64,000 nt of DNA, taken from Bdellovibrionales bacterium. GTDB lineage: Bacteria > Bdellovibrionota > Bdellovibrionia > Bdellovibrionales > UBA1609. The notes beneath the pieces are model-generated. The model was not told the DNA's origin. It was given only the letters and a program-made list of their open reading frames with translations, and ran no database searches. Shown piece after piece: positions 41,103 through 51,400 of the stretch. The translations under genes were made by a program, and so were the position numbers. How positions within the stretch are numbered: position 1 is the stretch's first letter; every line of letters begins with the position of its first letter. The stretch lies in NCBI GenBank assembly GCA_027459485.1, contig DAIDIG010000004.1, positions 237,335 through 301,334 on the forward strand, given 5' to 3'.

Positions 41103-41699
41103 TTATTTTCCTTGGTAAACAATTTCGCCGGCTACGTAAAGACCGAGAGGATTCCACTGAGTGCGATCGCCTTGTACGAGTTGAAATGACACTTGAGTGG
41201 GGACGACAAGCGGAACATTATCAACTCTCAATACAACATCAAACGTTGCAACCGTACTATCTTTTGTGATTTGAATGCCAAGTCCGGCCACACTTTGTTT
41301 AACCTTCTTACCCATAAAATCCTTGTCTTTTTCTTGACTGAGTTCGGCGATTTCTTGGGCACGGAAATTATCCGTCACAAGCGGTGCAATATCTTCGCCG
41401 ATGTGATTCGGGTCGAGTGTATCCCACTGGTATGCAAGTCCCACATACTCTTCAACAAAACGTTTTATGTTGTCTTCACCGAGCGGAACCGGCCGTCTAG
41501 TACCTTGAACAAATGTGTAATCGGCGCCTTGCTGAATCGCGACAATGGGATTTCGATTTGACAGCGTCAGACATAAGATAACGAGGAGCGCGCACAAACC
41601 CGCGACGGCTGCTCCTCCCACTTTGTACAGAAATAAAATTCGATTGAGAGCCACCCATTGGTTAATGGGTTTGCCATTTTCAATTGCTTTGAGTAACAA
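41103..41699 (-). CDS. VirB8/TraE-like T4SS protein
   Basis: N-terminal TM, size and position between VirB6- and VirB9-like genes. Confidence 0.55.
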   Translation of the reverse strand: MLLKAIENGKPINQWVALNRILFLYKVGGAAVAGLCALLVILCLTLSNRNPIVAIQQGADYTFVQGTRRPVPLGEDNIKRFVEEYVGLAYQWDTLDPNHIGEDIAPLVTDNFRAQEIAELSQEKDKDFMGKKVKQSVAGLGIQITKDSTVATFDVVLRVDNVPLVVPTQVSFQLVQGDRTQWNPLGLYVAGEIVYQGK

Positions 41700-41700
41700 A

Positions 41701-42648
41701 TTATCTCCTTCTTTTGTTTATATTCTTAGCTTCTTGAGGTAGCCCGACTTGGGAGTACCAGTTTGAAAAATTCCTGACATGTGGCTTCATTCGGTCAGCC
41801 ATGATCTGTGCGCGTCCACTGATGGGGTTAGTCAAAGGTTTAGCCGCAAAGTTCGATGCTGCAAGAGTCCCACCCACGGCCTTTCGACCCAAAACCCTTG
41901 ATGAAAGCATCGCCGCCTTCGTCGCCATGAGTCCGGGTGCAGCCGCAAGGCCAGCCGCCGCCGATTGCAATCCATCGCCCAAAAGGGATTTTGCAAAAAG
42001 AGGAATGAGAAGCATCGAAACACCAATCAGTAAGTTCATCACCATCGACAAAATGTAATCGTCAACGCCTGCGACCTTTGGATTCATCGCAAGCTTTAAT
42101 AAAAGTGCGCCGAGCAGCGTCCACAACACTTTCCAGGTGGCAACACTTACGAGGCCCCTATATAAATTGCCCGTGATTCGAGCCGTGGACTTGGGCACGT
42201 AGCAAAGAATCATAAGCGGTGCACACACAAACAATATCGCCCAAACGAAATTCATGAGCGTAATTGACGCGAAAAATCCGATATAGGCGATGAGATAGGC
42301 GCCGATTGCAAAAATATAAATAACGCTTGCTCTAAGATCAAATAGGCTACCTGACTTACCCTGTGAGTTCGGGCCAAGGTGCTTGATTGCGGTCCATAAA
42401 GCGTGCGTGTGGTCGATGTGTGCCGTTATTTGATCACCCAGCATACCGATCGTGTTAACTACAGTCGCAAAAGAAACGAGAAGCAGGATCGAAATAACCG
42501 TTCGCTTGAGTATATCGTTGACATTGGGCGAGCTTTTTAAGATTTCAAAAACTATCAAAAGCGTGACCACAGCCGGGAGCAGTATCCAATAAACTTGAAC
42601 CATCTCGCCGTGGAGACTTTTCGCATATACGAATAAATTTTCAAACAT
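41701..42648 (-). CDS. VirB6/TrbL-like polytopic membrane protein
   Basis: Multiple TM helices; order in T4SS operon. Confidence 0.6.
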   Translation of the reverse strand: MFENLFVYAKSLHGEMVQVYWILLPAVVTLLIVFEILKSSPNVNDILKRTVISILLLVSFATVVNTIGMLGDQITAHIDHTHALWTAIKHLGPNSQGKSGSLFDLRASVIYIFAIGAYLIAYIGFFASITLMNFVWAILFVCAPLMILCYVPKSTARITGNLYRGLVSVATWKVLWTLLGALLLKLAMNPKVAGVDDYILSMVMNLLIGVSMLLIPLFAKSLLGDGLQSAAAGLAAAPGLMATKAAMLSSRVLGRKAVGGTLAASNFAAKPLTNPISGRAQIMADRMKPHVRNFSNWYSQVGLPQEAKNINKRRR

Positions 42649-42650
42649 TT

Positions 42651-43337
42651 CTAAAATCTCGATAAGCTTGTATCAAGCTTGAAATTCTGAAATCCACCGT
42701 CGAGATCGCGATCCACTTTTTGAAAATCAGTTACCTGATCCTTGTCGGCTTTGTTATTCATGGCCAGCTGTTCGCTCTCAAGTTTCAGCATTTGAGTATT
42801 GAGGCGAATAAGCTGGCTGAGACTTCGCAAAATCTCAGCACTCGTTTCTGCCTGCATCCGAGCGGCACCCTTGGGCGAAGCCTGGCGGGCTTGTACCAGT
42901 ATCTTTATCGAATTTGCTTCTTGTTCCGACGAATACTGCTTAAATGAGTCGACCATGCGTAGTGACTCAGCGACACTTTGATCGTTAAGAAGCTCTAATG
43001 CCGCAGCTCTACTCTTCGGCACTCGACCATAAATCGACGAGATCATGTCAACGGCTTGTTTGAAATTTTGTAGATCAGCCAATATTCGATCATCATGCAC
43101 TGGAAGAGTCGAGAGAAGTCCGATCGAATTTTCGAGACCGGAATTTATAACGTGCATGTAATCGGACATGTCACGCCCTTGCTGGACCATTGTTTCGAAT
43201 TCCTGGTAGTCTTGGATATTCTGAGCCAGTATCTTTAATAAGATCGGAATGTCACCTCCGAAGAAATCCGCCCTGGCGGGCGAACTTATGAATAATAGCG
43301 TAAACGCTGTAACTGCCGTCCAGCGAAGTACTTTAAT
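42651..43337 (-). CDS. VirB5/TrbJ-like T4SS protein with ATT start codon
   Basis: Frame extends upstream of track ATG to AAGGAGGTCGT-ATT; N-terminus MKVLRWTAVTAFTLLFISSPARADFFGG is a textbook signal peptide. Confidence 0.65.
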   Translation of the reverse strand: MKVLRWTAVTAFTLLFISSPARADFFGGDIPILLKILAQNIQDYQEFETMVQQGRDMSDYMHVINSGLENSIGLLSTLPVHDDRILADLQNFKQAVDMISSIYGRVPKSRAAALELLNDQSVAESLRMVDSFKQYSSEQEANSIKILVQARQASPKGAARMQAETSAEILRSLSQLIRLNTQMLKLESEQLAMNNKADKDQVTDFQKVDRDLDGGFQNFKLDTSLSRF

Positions 43338-43361
43338 ACGACCTCCTTTGAAACGGTTCGA

Positions 43362-45803
43362 TTATGCGCTCTTCTTCTGTTCATCTTTTTCACTCGCCAG
43401 TTTTTTTAGAATCTCGATTTTTTTCAGCTCCGGATGCCTTCTTTCAAGCTCTTGAATTCGCGCTTTATCGCCGGCGTCGCTGGTGCAGATCCAGTATGAA
43501 AGTGGCTCGGAGGTCAACCGTAAAACTATTTGATTTTCATCCTGTAGAAAAAAGAATTCACTATACGCACCTTTTACGACTTCTAAACTCTTTATCGCTT
43601 CAACCTGCGCGTCGGTGAAATCAAATGTTTCTTGAAAATCCTTCCAGTCAATTTTTCGTTGCTTTAGAATAATGACGCTTGTCGAGTTTGGCATAAGCGC
43701 GTCGCGGATCTCGGGATCAGCCAAAAAATCGCGATAGTTCTGGCTAATGCACCAAATACCGGCGTTGTACTTTCGCCACGTTCTGTAGCAAGTAATAACA
43801 AACTGCTTTGATAGCTCGCCGCTTTTAAAAAACCGCTCGGCCTCGTCACAAATGAGTAGATATGGTCGCGCGAGATCCGATGCCGCTGCATCCTGAATGT
43901 ACGATGTCAAAAGTAATAGCAAAATGTCTTTAAGGTCCGGATGGTTCGTGAGTCCATTTACCTCGATGGTGACAAGATCCTTTGATAAATTGATTGTACT
44001 TGGTCCATCGAGCATTCGACCGTAAGCCGTTTCACCACACCACGAAAATAATATCTGCGCGAATTTTTGCATTTCTGGATCGTTATGCTTTTCTAGTGCG
44101 GTTTTCAGATCCGACAGAAATGGAACACGCGCGGCCGACCCTTTGTATACGGCAAAAATCGCTTCTTCGAGCATGGCCTTTTCACGTTTTCCTAAAGATT
44201 TTTGGTTCGGGTCTTTAAGAATAAGTTCTAAAATTGCGAGTATCAATTTAACCCGCGCCGGAGATGGCGTGGCTTCGCCGTCTGGAAGATCAAACACATT
44301 AATCCGAATGCCGCTTTCTAAGTTCAAGTCGACAAATTCGCCGTCTAATACTTCGAGCAATTTTTGCGAACTTGCGCCATTATCGATCCAAAAAAGCCGG
44401 GGCGTCGGTTTTTGACCGTAAAACATGAGCATCAGCTGCGAGATCGTGAAGCTCTTGCCGCTGCCTGTTCCGCCGAAAATCAGACCGTTCCACGCGGGCA
44501 ATTCCTGCGCAAACGGTGAAAACGAAAATAGACCGCCGTCACGGTTTGGGATGAGGCACACTGGGCTTTGGTTCCCGCGCCAGTTACCATAGAGCGGGAG
44601 AAGATGTGCAACATTACTACTCTTCATTTTGTAGTGGCGAAGGCCGCTACACGCACCGGGTAGGGCGTCGATAAAAACGTCAAAACCTGGCAGCGTTTCT
44701 ACGATCCCTTCAGATTGACCCATCTGTCGAAACGCTTTTAGAACTTCGTCCGATTTCTCTTCGAGCTCCTCTTGCGATTTAGCCCAAATGATTACGGTAA
44801 AATCCATCGATACGAGTCGCTCACTTCCGTCGAGTAATTCACGTAGCAAGGATTCGATATCGTTTAGTTTTGACTCGCTTTCGAGGTCAGAAACATTTTC
44901 TGATCCGCCGGCCATCGAATTGGCCACGCGACGCTTGAGTTCTAGGCGCTGCCGTTCGCGTATTTGATCCAAAATTTTTATATTCTGGCTCATCCAAAAG
45001 TGAAACGGTAACGACAAAGTCAAATTGTTAATTATAGAGCTATATGTCGAACCTTCAGGAAGCGTTTTCAAGGTGACTGTGCGGAAAAAATAATCGCCAA
45101 CTCGCAAATGACCACGATGGACTTCAATATCTGAAAGTGTCAACTGTTCAATTATTGACGGAGCGAGTGGGTCCCCGGATTCACGCATCGACGGTAATGG
45201 GTAGTGTTCTGCGCGATCAAGGTTTAGGTATTGAAATACAAGACTAAACCACTCCTCGGGCTCAAGTTTTGCCGGCTTTAGCCCCGAATGTATCAGCGAA
45301 GATTCAATTTGCTTTAACGCTCGATCGAATTTTTCTCTATGAGCTGTATATTCTGACTCTGCAATGGGTTCGTATTTTTTTTGCGACTCCCAAAAACGGC
45401 GCTTTTTATAAGAATATGGTTTGCTTCGAATAAAAAGATAGAATTCCGGCACGAAGTAATTTTTTTGCGCTTCATTTCTCTTTAGAAACGATATCCGAGC
45501 CTCGGCAATTGGCCGATAAATCTCTGGGGCTTCACTTGAAATCGCTGCATGTTCGGTGAGCAGGGCGCTTACATTTGGGGTCACGCGATAAAAGATCTGA
45601 AGCTTGAGCCCTTCTTCCGTACCAATTAACAGATTTTCGACTTTTCTTGTAAAGGTATTGATTTCGTCGGGTGTGCGGCACGAAATATCGACTCCTGTTA
45701 GCCGAAATGCACCGCCAAGTGAGCCGTCAGAATACACCATTAAATCTTGATCGAAGTGCCAAAACGGCAGGCGATCCGCGAGACCCGCAATATTATTTTT
45801 CAT
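43362..45803 (-). CDS. VirB4/TraC-like T4SS ATPase
   Basis: NGLIFGGTGSGKSFTISQLML Walker A; YLLICDEAERFF Walker B; LIFRSKP etc. Confidence 0.88.
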   Translation of the reverse strand: MKNNIAGLADRLPFWHFDQDLMVYSDGSLGGAFRLTGVDISCRTPDEINTFTRKVENLLIGTEEGLKLQIFYRVTPNVSALLTEHAAISSEAPEIYRPIAEARISFLKRNEAQKNYFVPEFYLFIRSKPYSYKKRRFWESQKKYEPIAESEYTAHREKFDRALKQIESSLIHSGLKPAKLEPEEWFSLVFQYLNLDRAEHYPLPSMRESGDPLAPSIIEQLTLSDIEVHRGHLRVGDYFFRTVTLKTLPEGSTYSSIINNLTLSLPFHFWMSQNIKILDQIRERQRLELKRRVANSMAGGSENVSDLESESKLNDIESLLRELLDGSERLVSMDFTVIIWAKSQEELEEKSDEVLKAFRQMGQSEGIVETLPGFDVFIDALPGACSGLRHYKMKSSNVAHLLPLYGNWRGNQSPVCLIPNRDGGLFSFSPFAQELPAWNGLIFGGTGSGKSFTISQLMLMFYGQKPTPRLFWIDNGASSQKLLEVLDGEFVDLNLESGIRINVFDLPDGEATPSPARVKLILAILELILKDPNQKSLGKREKAMLEEAIFAVYKGSAARVPFLSDLKTALEKHNDPEMQKFAQILFSWCGETAYGRMLDGPSTINLSKDLVTIEVNGLTNHPDLKDILLLLLTSYIQDAAASDLARPYLLICDEAERFFKSGELSKQFVITCYRTWRKYNAGIWCISQNYRDFLADPEIRDALMPNSTSVIILKQRKIDWKDFQETFDFTDAQVEAIKSLEVVKGAYSEFFFLQDENQIVLRLTSEPLSYWICTSDAGDKARIQELERRHPELKKIEILKKLASEKDEQKKSA

Positions 45804-46098
45804 AGATATTGGTTCGTAGCCTTTCTTGAAATTCAGGTTGCGCGCCTGCGGCATAATGGCCCGGCGTTAAGTAAAATCGCAACAGGTGGAGTAAAAATCC
45901 ATCAGGTTTATTGCGCTTTCCTAGATATAGTACGAGCAGCATCGCAACTGGCACACATACGACAATCGGTAAAGGTAGGTGAAGAACATTGAGAATCGAG
46001 AGAGCAATCAAAGCCGCGATGAGATCGAGGGCCTCCATGCCCCCGATCTTCACTCTAACGTCAAGCCCACGGTGAACTGCGGACCTATTCAACTCCAC
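45793..46098 (-). CDS. VirB3-like small membrane protein
   Basis: 101 aa, two hydrophobic stretches, immediately upstream of virB4-like gene. Confidence 0.55.
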   Translation of the reverse strand: MELNRSAVHRGLDVRVKIGGMEALDLIAALIALSILNVLHLPLPIVVCVPVAMLLVLYLGKRNKPDGFLLHLLRFYLTPGHYAAGAQPEFQERLRTNIYEK

Positions 46099-46428
46099 CT
46101 AATAACCTCCGCCAACAGCACCTTGCAGCCAGTGAATTATAATCGGCGCGAGACATCCGACGATGCATGCAATGATAATTAGTATCATTCGACCTTTTGC
46201 ACCCTGATCACCAGAAACCGCAAGAATAGCGGCATAGACAAGGCCCAAGATAGAAATCGCTGGCAATACGACAGTGATGAGCTTGCCTGTTAAACCTGCA
46301 ACACGCCCCGACAGTTCATCGGCGCCAACGCCGCCATAGCTTTGTGCGAATGCGAAATGCGGGTAAAGAGTCATCAAAGCAAATACGCCGATCAAAACGC
46401 ACGCCAATGCAATAGTTGACTTTTTCAC
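46099..46428 (-). CDS. VirB2/TrbC-like pilin
   Basis: Signal peptide ending AFAQ, two hydrophobic segments LITVVLPAISILGLVYAAILAVSG and MILIIIACIVGCLAPIIIHWL. Confidence 0.7.
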   Translation of the reverse strand: MKKSTIALACVLIGVFALMTLYPHFAFAQSYGGVGADELSGRVAGLTGKLITVVLPAISILGLVYAAILAVSGDQGAKGRMILIIIACIVGCLAPIIIHWLQGAVGGGY

Positions 46429-46781
46429 TCGGTAACGTCTGGCACAAGAACGAGTCGCTGCGGCAAATATCGGCCAATCTTCATGTACACGTGACCATTC
46501 GTCTCGCCACTTGAATATCCATTACCTACAGGTACACGATGAGAAAATTTACCGTTAATATCAACTGGCGAATGAACGACGTAATCGATTCGATCTTCAT
46601 TGGCCTCTTTCGGTCGAAGATAGAGAATGGTGCGAGGCGCATCGAGCACAAGTCGATATTCGCCAAATTCAGGGACATAAAATGCAACACCGGCATTATA
46701 TTTTTCGCCGCTTTCAGGGTCTAACCAAAACAACTCTTCTTTTTTTGTTTTTTTAATTTTTTCCATTTTAGAAATCCTCAA
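46425..46781 (-). CDS. Hypothetical protein in T4SS operon
   Basis: ORF overlapping virB2-like gene by 4 nt. Confidence 0.5.
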   Translation of the reverse strand: MRISKMEKIKKTKKEELFWLDPESGEKYNAGVAFYVPEFGEYRLVLDAPRTILYLRPKEANEDRIDYVVHSPVDINGKFSHRVPVGNGYSSGETNGHVYMKIGRYLPQRLVLVPDVTE

Positions 46782-46825
46782 ATTATTTGTAATTGACCGA
46801 CAGTAAATCCATTCCGAGATTTTAC

Positions 46826-47167
46826 TTACGCCGCGACGAGTTCCTCTCCTGAATCTTTTCTCAGGGCTGAAACCAGTTCACTTCGCAAATTATCGAGTGC
46901 ATGGCTAAAAATCTTTATTGTTAAATCGATCGGCAGTTCAATTTGTGCGGCGATTGAAGAAAACGACAAGCCCTCCCAGAATCTCAAATAAACAACCAAA
47001 CGTTCTTCGCGAGACAGTTTGGCGACACGGTCGCGCACGAGTGCGGCCTGGCGGTCTTTTCGTTGGTCGTAGCGCCAATGTTTTTTTCGTTCATAATCAG
47101 CGAAAACTCTATTATCCATCTCACGCTCAATCATTTTTGGACTCCAATATTGAAGTTTCGTGTTCAC
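46826..47167 (-). CDS. Sigma-70 region 4-like protein
   Basis: LSREERLVVYLRFWEGLSFSSIAAQIELPIDLTIKIFSHALDNLR. Confidence 0.65.
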   Translation of the reverse strand: MNTKLQYWSPKMIEREMDNRVFADYERKKHWRYDQRKDRQAALVRDRVAKLSREERLVVYLRFWEGLSFSSIAAQIELPIDLTIKIFSHALDNLRSELVSALRKDSGEELVAA

Positions 47168-47287
47168 CAGAACCGTCCGTATAACCCGTATTTGATTCGA
47201 GCTTCATCGCGTGCCTTTCTTAATCGTTCCTCATCAACTTTTATTTCAAAAAGTATATAGTGGACCCGCTTAAAAATTTGGCGGAGC

Positions 47288-47767
47288 TTATCCATTGGAT
47301 GCCTCTTTTGAAAATGGGATTACATTCGAGGTTTGCCTCTCGACAGTTTCATCGGGGCGCCGAAAACTAACGACGTTTTCAATGCTGACAACGCGAGCTT
47401 CTGGCTTGCCATTACCGCCGTTTTCTAGAAATTCCTGACACTCGATACAAAAAGTGCAGTCCGGCTGTGCATCGAGACGCCTGGGATCAATTTCTTCTTC
47501 GCATCCTTCACACACACCGAAAATCCCCATGTCGATTCGTCTGAGTGCTCGCGCCAATTTGCCAGCTTGCCTTTCGATATGTCGAAACATACCCATTCGT
47601 TGATTGCGATCGCTCAGTTCTTTTGCTTCATCGAGTGGGTCGGGTAAAATTAATGGGTCTTCGACCATCGCGCGCAATTCGGATTCGAGACCCTCCCACA
47701 TTTGGTGGAGGGCGCGCTGTCGCTCCAAGATATTGTCTTTGAATTTTTGTAGCTGTTCGTTTGTCAC
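47288..47767 (-). CDS. DksA/TraR C4 zinc-finger family protein
   Basis: MGIFGVCEGCEEEIDPRRLDAQPDCTFCIECQEFLE; GTG start after GAGGAGGAGAAAAAC. Confidence 0.85.
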   Translation of the reverse strand: MTNEQLQKFKDNILERQRALHQMWEGLESELRAMVEDPLILPDPLDEAKELSDRNQRMGMFRHIERQAGKLARALRRIDMGIFGVCEGCEEEIDPRRLDAQPDCTFCIECQEFLENGGNGKPEARVVSIENVVSFRRPDETVERQTSNVIPFSKEASNG

Positions 47768-47912
47768 GTTTTTCTCCTCCTCGTGGGGGGAAAAATTAGC
47801 CCCACGACTTTCTGTTACTGCAAGAGGAGTCAGCGATCGTGCCAACAGACGAAAAGTAATTGGATTGATTAAGAAAAAATGGATTTTGCTCGAACGTGGC
47901 CGAACTTAAAAA

Positions 47913-47930
47913 TGAACGCAGTTACGTCCA
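47913..47930. promoter_or_regulatory. 18-bp dyad copy 1 (TGAACGCA-GT-TACGTCCA)
   Basis: Imperfect match to TGGACGTA-N2-TACGTCCA. Confidence 0.5.
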
Positions 47931-47970
47931 CGAATTTTGAATTTCAATGTGTTATCGCAAACATGATGAA

Positions 47971-47988
47971 AAGACGTATCTACGTCCA
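47971..47988. promoter_or_regulatory. 18-bp dyad copy 2 (AAGACGTA-TC-TACGTCCA)
   Basis: Imperfect match to TGGACGTA-N2-TACGTCCA. Confidence 0.5.
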
Positions 47989-48185
47989 TTCGATCACTCA
48001 AATTTAGTGCGGAATAATTTGGAGAATTAGTTCACGTCGAACAGGACTCGACGCCGGCGGGCCATAATGACTGCTTCATTTCCGGCCGGCACCGGCCCGC
48101 ATTGATTTAAAGTGCCTACATTTTGGGCCGGGCTTTCCGTCGGCTGCGGCTCATATTCGCATATTAATTTAACAAGAAAGTGCAG

Positions 48186-48422
48186 TCATTCATCTTTTTT
48201 TTGAAACCACCCATATTGGGTTATCATGCAATAAAGCCCGCAAATAACACCGCCGATGCCTAAAAAAAGCATAAAAATCCATTGCCCGGCCGATAAAGGG
48301 TGTCGTGTATGCATCGCGTGCAATCCAGCTGGTATCATTAAAATAAGCCATATCGGGCTCAGTATTAAACACAGCGGACCAAATATGCGAATCAAAATAG
48401 TAGCTCGATCCTCTGGCGTCAT
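48186..48422 (-). CDS. 78-aa two-TM protein, translationally coupled to RHS gene (candidate immunity)
   Basis: ATGA overlap with RHS stop (48419-48422); two hydrophobic helices. Confidence 0.5.
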   Translation of the reverse strand: MTPEDRATILIRIFGPLCLILSPIWLILMIPAGLHAMHTRHPLSAGQWIFMLFLGIGGVICGLYCMITQYGWFQKKDE

Positions 48423-51400
48423 TGTGAGCCCGCCGAGCCTGGGCACGCAACGCTACTATTTTGCGATCCAATGGATTTGACACCATTCATGAGATCGGTC
48501 CCGCTATTTGGTGGCAAATTACTTGGCGTTGATAGCAGCCCGTAGCCTATATCGACGACCGCCGCCGCTCCTGCCGCTACTGCTGAACCGGCGCCAGCAA
48601 TTGCAGTTACTGCGGCTACTGTACCAGCTACAAACCCTGCTCCAGCAGCGCCGAGAGCAGTAGATGCTGAACCCGTCGCGATATAGCTGGCGACACCAGA
48701 TGCAACAGCTGAACCTATTGCAACCATACCTATGCCGACGACTAGCGATATTTGTTGTCCGTTTGAGTCACTGAAATTCACGGGATCGTTCAAACTGTAC
48801 TGGTATAAATTCGTGGTGCCGCCCTTAAACAAAATGGGATCGCGGCTCACCCAACGACCCGTCTGCGGGTCATAGTCGCGAGCACCGAAGTGAACAAGAC
48901 CCGTGTCGGCATCTGCAAGACCACCGGCAAATCCAAATGGCAACATTGGACGTCGAATCGTGTGCTCGTCATATCCAAACTCGTCCATTCGCTCATGTTC
49001 AACAATTTTTCCGGTTTCGGAATTTACCACATAAAGTGGTGTGCCGACTTGGTTTGAAATGATTCGATAATCTTTACCGTTCATAATCATGTAATCGGGA
49101 ATATTTGGCTTTGAGCCATACACAAATTGTTTCATAATGTGGCCCTGACCATCAAGTATGGCCGCAAGCTGGGTCTGAGATTGATACACAAATCCTTCGA
49201 CAAGTTTGCCATTAATTTCTTTACCAACGCGTCGACCTTGGCCGTCGTAAATGTAGCTGATGAAACGGCCATCAGGGAGTTTGACGGTTTTAAGTTCACC
49301 CATTGCATCGTAAGAATAAGTTGTAACAAGGTCCCGACCTTCGTTATGGTGATCTCCCCAACTCGCGATACCTCTCCTATGGTCAAATCCACGGTCGCGC
49401 CCAGTGAGCCAATTCCAAAATGAGTCGTGGTCATCGATATGGACGGTTTTCTTCGTAAGTTCTCCGTCGCTATTGTATTGATAGCTGATATTGCCGTACT
49501 TAACGAGTTCATCTTGTGAATTGTATGAGGCATGGATAATACGACCATCCGCGATTTCTTCGATACGGTTTTCGTTTTGATCGTACTTATATATTCGCTC
49601 AACATGATTATCTTTCATGACTTTAACTAAGTTGCCACTACTGTCATACACGTACTCAGTTTGCTGGCCAAAATGATGACCTTCGTCGCCACCGAAGTGA
49701 CCGTTTTGCCCAAAGTCATCGTCGCAGCGTCCATGATCTTTGTCGCAGTCGCCATCATTTCGTGCCGAGCCAATAGCTACAACCCGGCCAAGTTTGTCGC
49801 GTGTATATTGTTGATTAAAGATCTCAAATTTATTTTGCCGTCCATAAGGCGATGTAAAAGTGAACTGATCAGCCGTCATTTCACCGAAAGCATCATGAGT
49901 GATGCTTTCGTTAATATTTTTTAGCGATGTGCTTGAAATTTGGCCATTTTGATTGCGCGTCATCGAGAGATCACCTGATCCAACTACCAGGCCGTCTTTG
50001 TCGTACGAGATATTTTCTGTCGTTCCCGCATTATATGGATCAGTAGGAGTAAGCGATGCAACGGTCGCATCGGCATTGTATGTGATCGACAAATTCGAGG
50101 TGACTGGTCCACTTGAGGCCTCGCTTGTGACAAATTTGCCCGCGTATTGATAGCTCAATATTTCATTATCGGGAGAGACGATTTGAGATACGAGATTTGA
50201 ATCCGGCACGTATGAATAAGTGAAATTTCCGTCTGGCATTGCAATTGAATCAAGAAGTCCGGTCGTCGAAGCGTAGTTGTAACTGATCGTGGCTCCTGTT
50301 GGTAAATTAATGGCTGTGAGTTGTTTATCGGCATTGTAACTGTACGTGGTAGAAGCACTTGAGCCTCCAAGTTCAGGCGGCAAATAACTTGAGACGAGAT
50401 CAAATAGATTGTATCCAAACTCGTGCGCGGGGCGCGAAGGAGGTGTGACCGATGTTAGGTCGCCATCTGGATCATAGCCAAATTTTATGATGTTGCCATT
50501 TGGCTCAATTTGTTCGGTTACACGTCCTGCCTTGTCGTGTTCAAATTGTGTAGCTTGACCCAGAAAATTTGTAACAGACGATACATTACCTAAATTGTCG
50601 TATTGGAGTGTCATATTTCGATTTGATCCCATAGACAATGTCGTGAGATTTCCATGCCCATTGTAGCCAAAGTCAATTGGCACGAGATTTCCAATTTTTA
50701 CGGACTGAACTTCGCCTTGTGAATTAAGTAAAGTTGTTGTTTCTCGTCCAAGAGGTGAGACGTTAGTCATCATACTTGTAGCAGCCGTATAAGTTTCGGT
50801 CGATGTTCTAGATGGATCGTTTTGAAGCTCAGTTGTTGTCGTAAGAGATGTGAGACTTAGTGGATCACTTGAATTCGATAGAGTTGCCGTTACATTTTTT
50901 TGCGTTGAAACGTCAATATTTGAGTTCGCAACCGAATACGTAAAATCCTGATCGTACGGCGACATTGCACCAAATCGTGGATCTGGGACCAGGTTAGATG
51001 TCGTGCTGATGCCCTCCGAGTCAAACAAATAGCCAGCTCCGATGTTGGGAGTATAAGCATATCGATACTGACCGGTCGGATAGCTTACTTCGTGCGTGGA
51101 CCCGCTTGAGTTTGCACTCGTATAATAAAATGTCGTTAGCCCAAGCGCCGTTGTCGAATTCACGGTTTGATATTGCGATGACGGATCAAAGTAACTCGAC
51201 AAGTTCAGTGAATCTCCACCAGCTCCGAGGTCACTTAGCACATACCCATTTGAGTCGTATGTTGCGTGACTTGTCTCACCAGACGGTTTTTCAAACGACA
51301 ATAAATAACCATTTGAGTCATAGGTCATGCTGTAGGTTTCAGAATCCGGATTCGTGACTGAAGACAAAAATCCATTTGGGTCGTAAGCCATAATCGTTTG

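Noticed and set aside
48190-48486. Alternative 98-aa minus-strand ORF overlapping the 78-aa protein
   Set aside because: Different frame, lacks coupling signal and hydrophobic helices; the ATGA-coupled frame is better supported.
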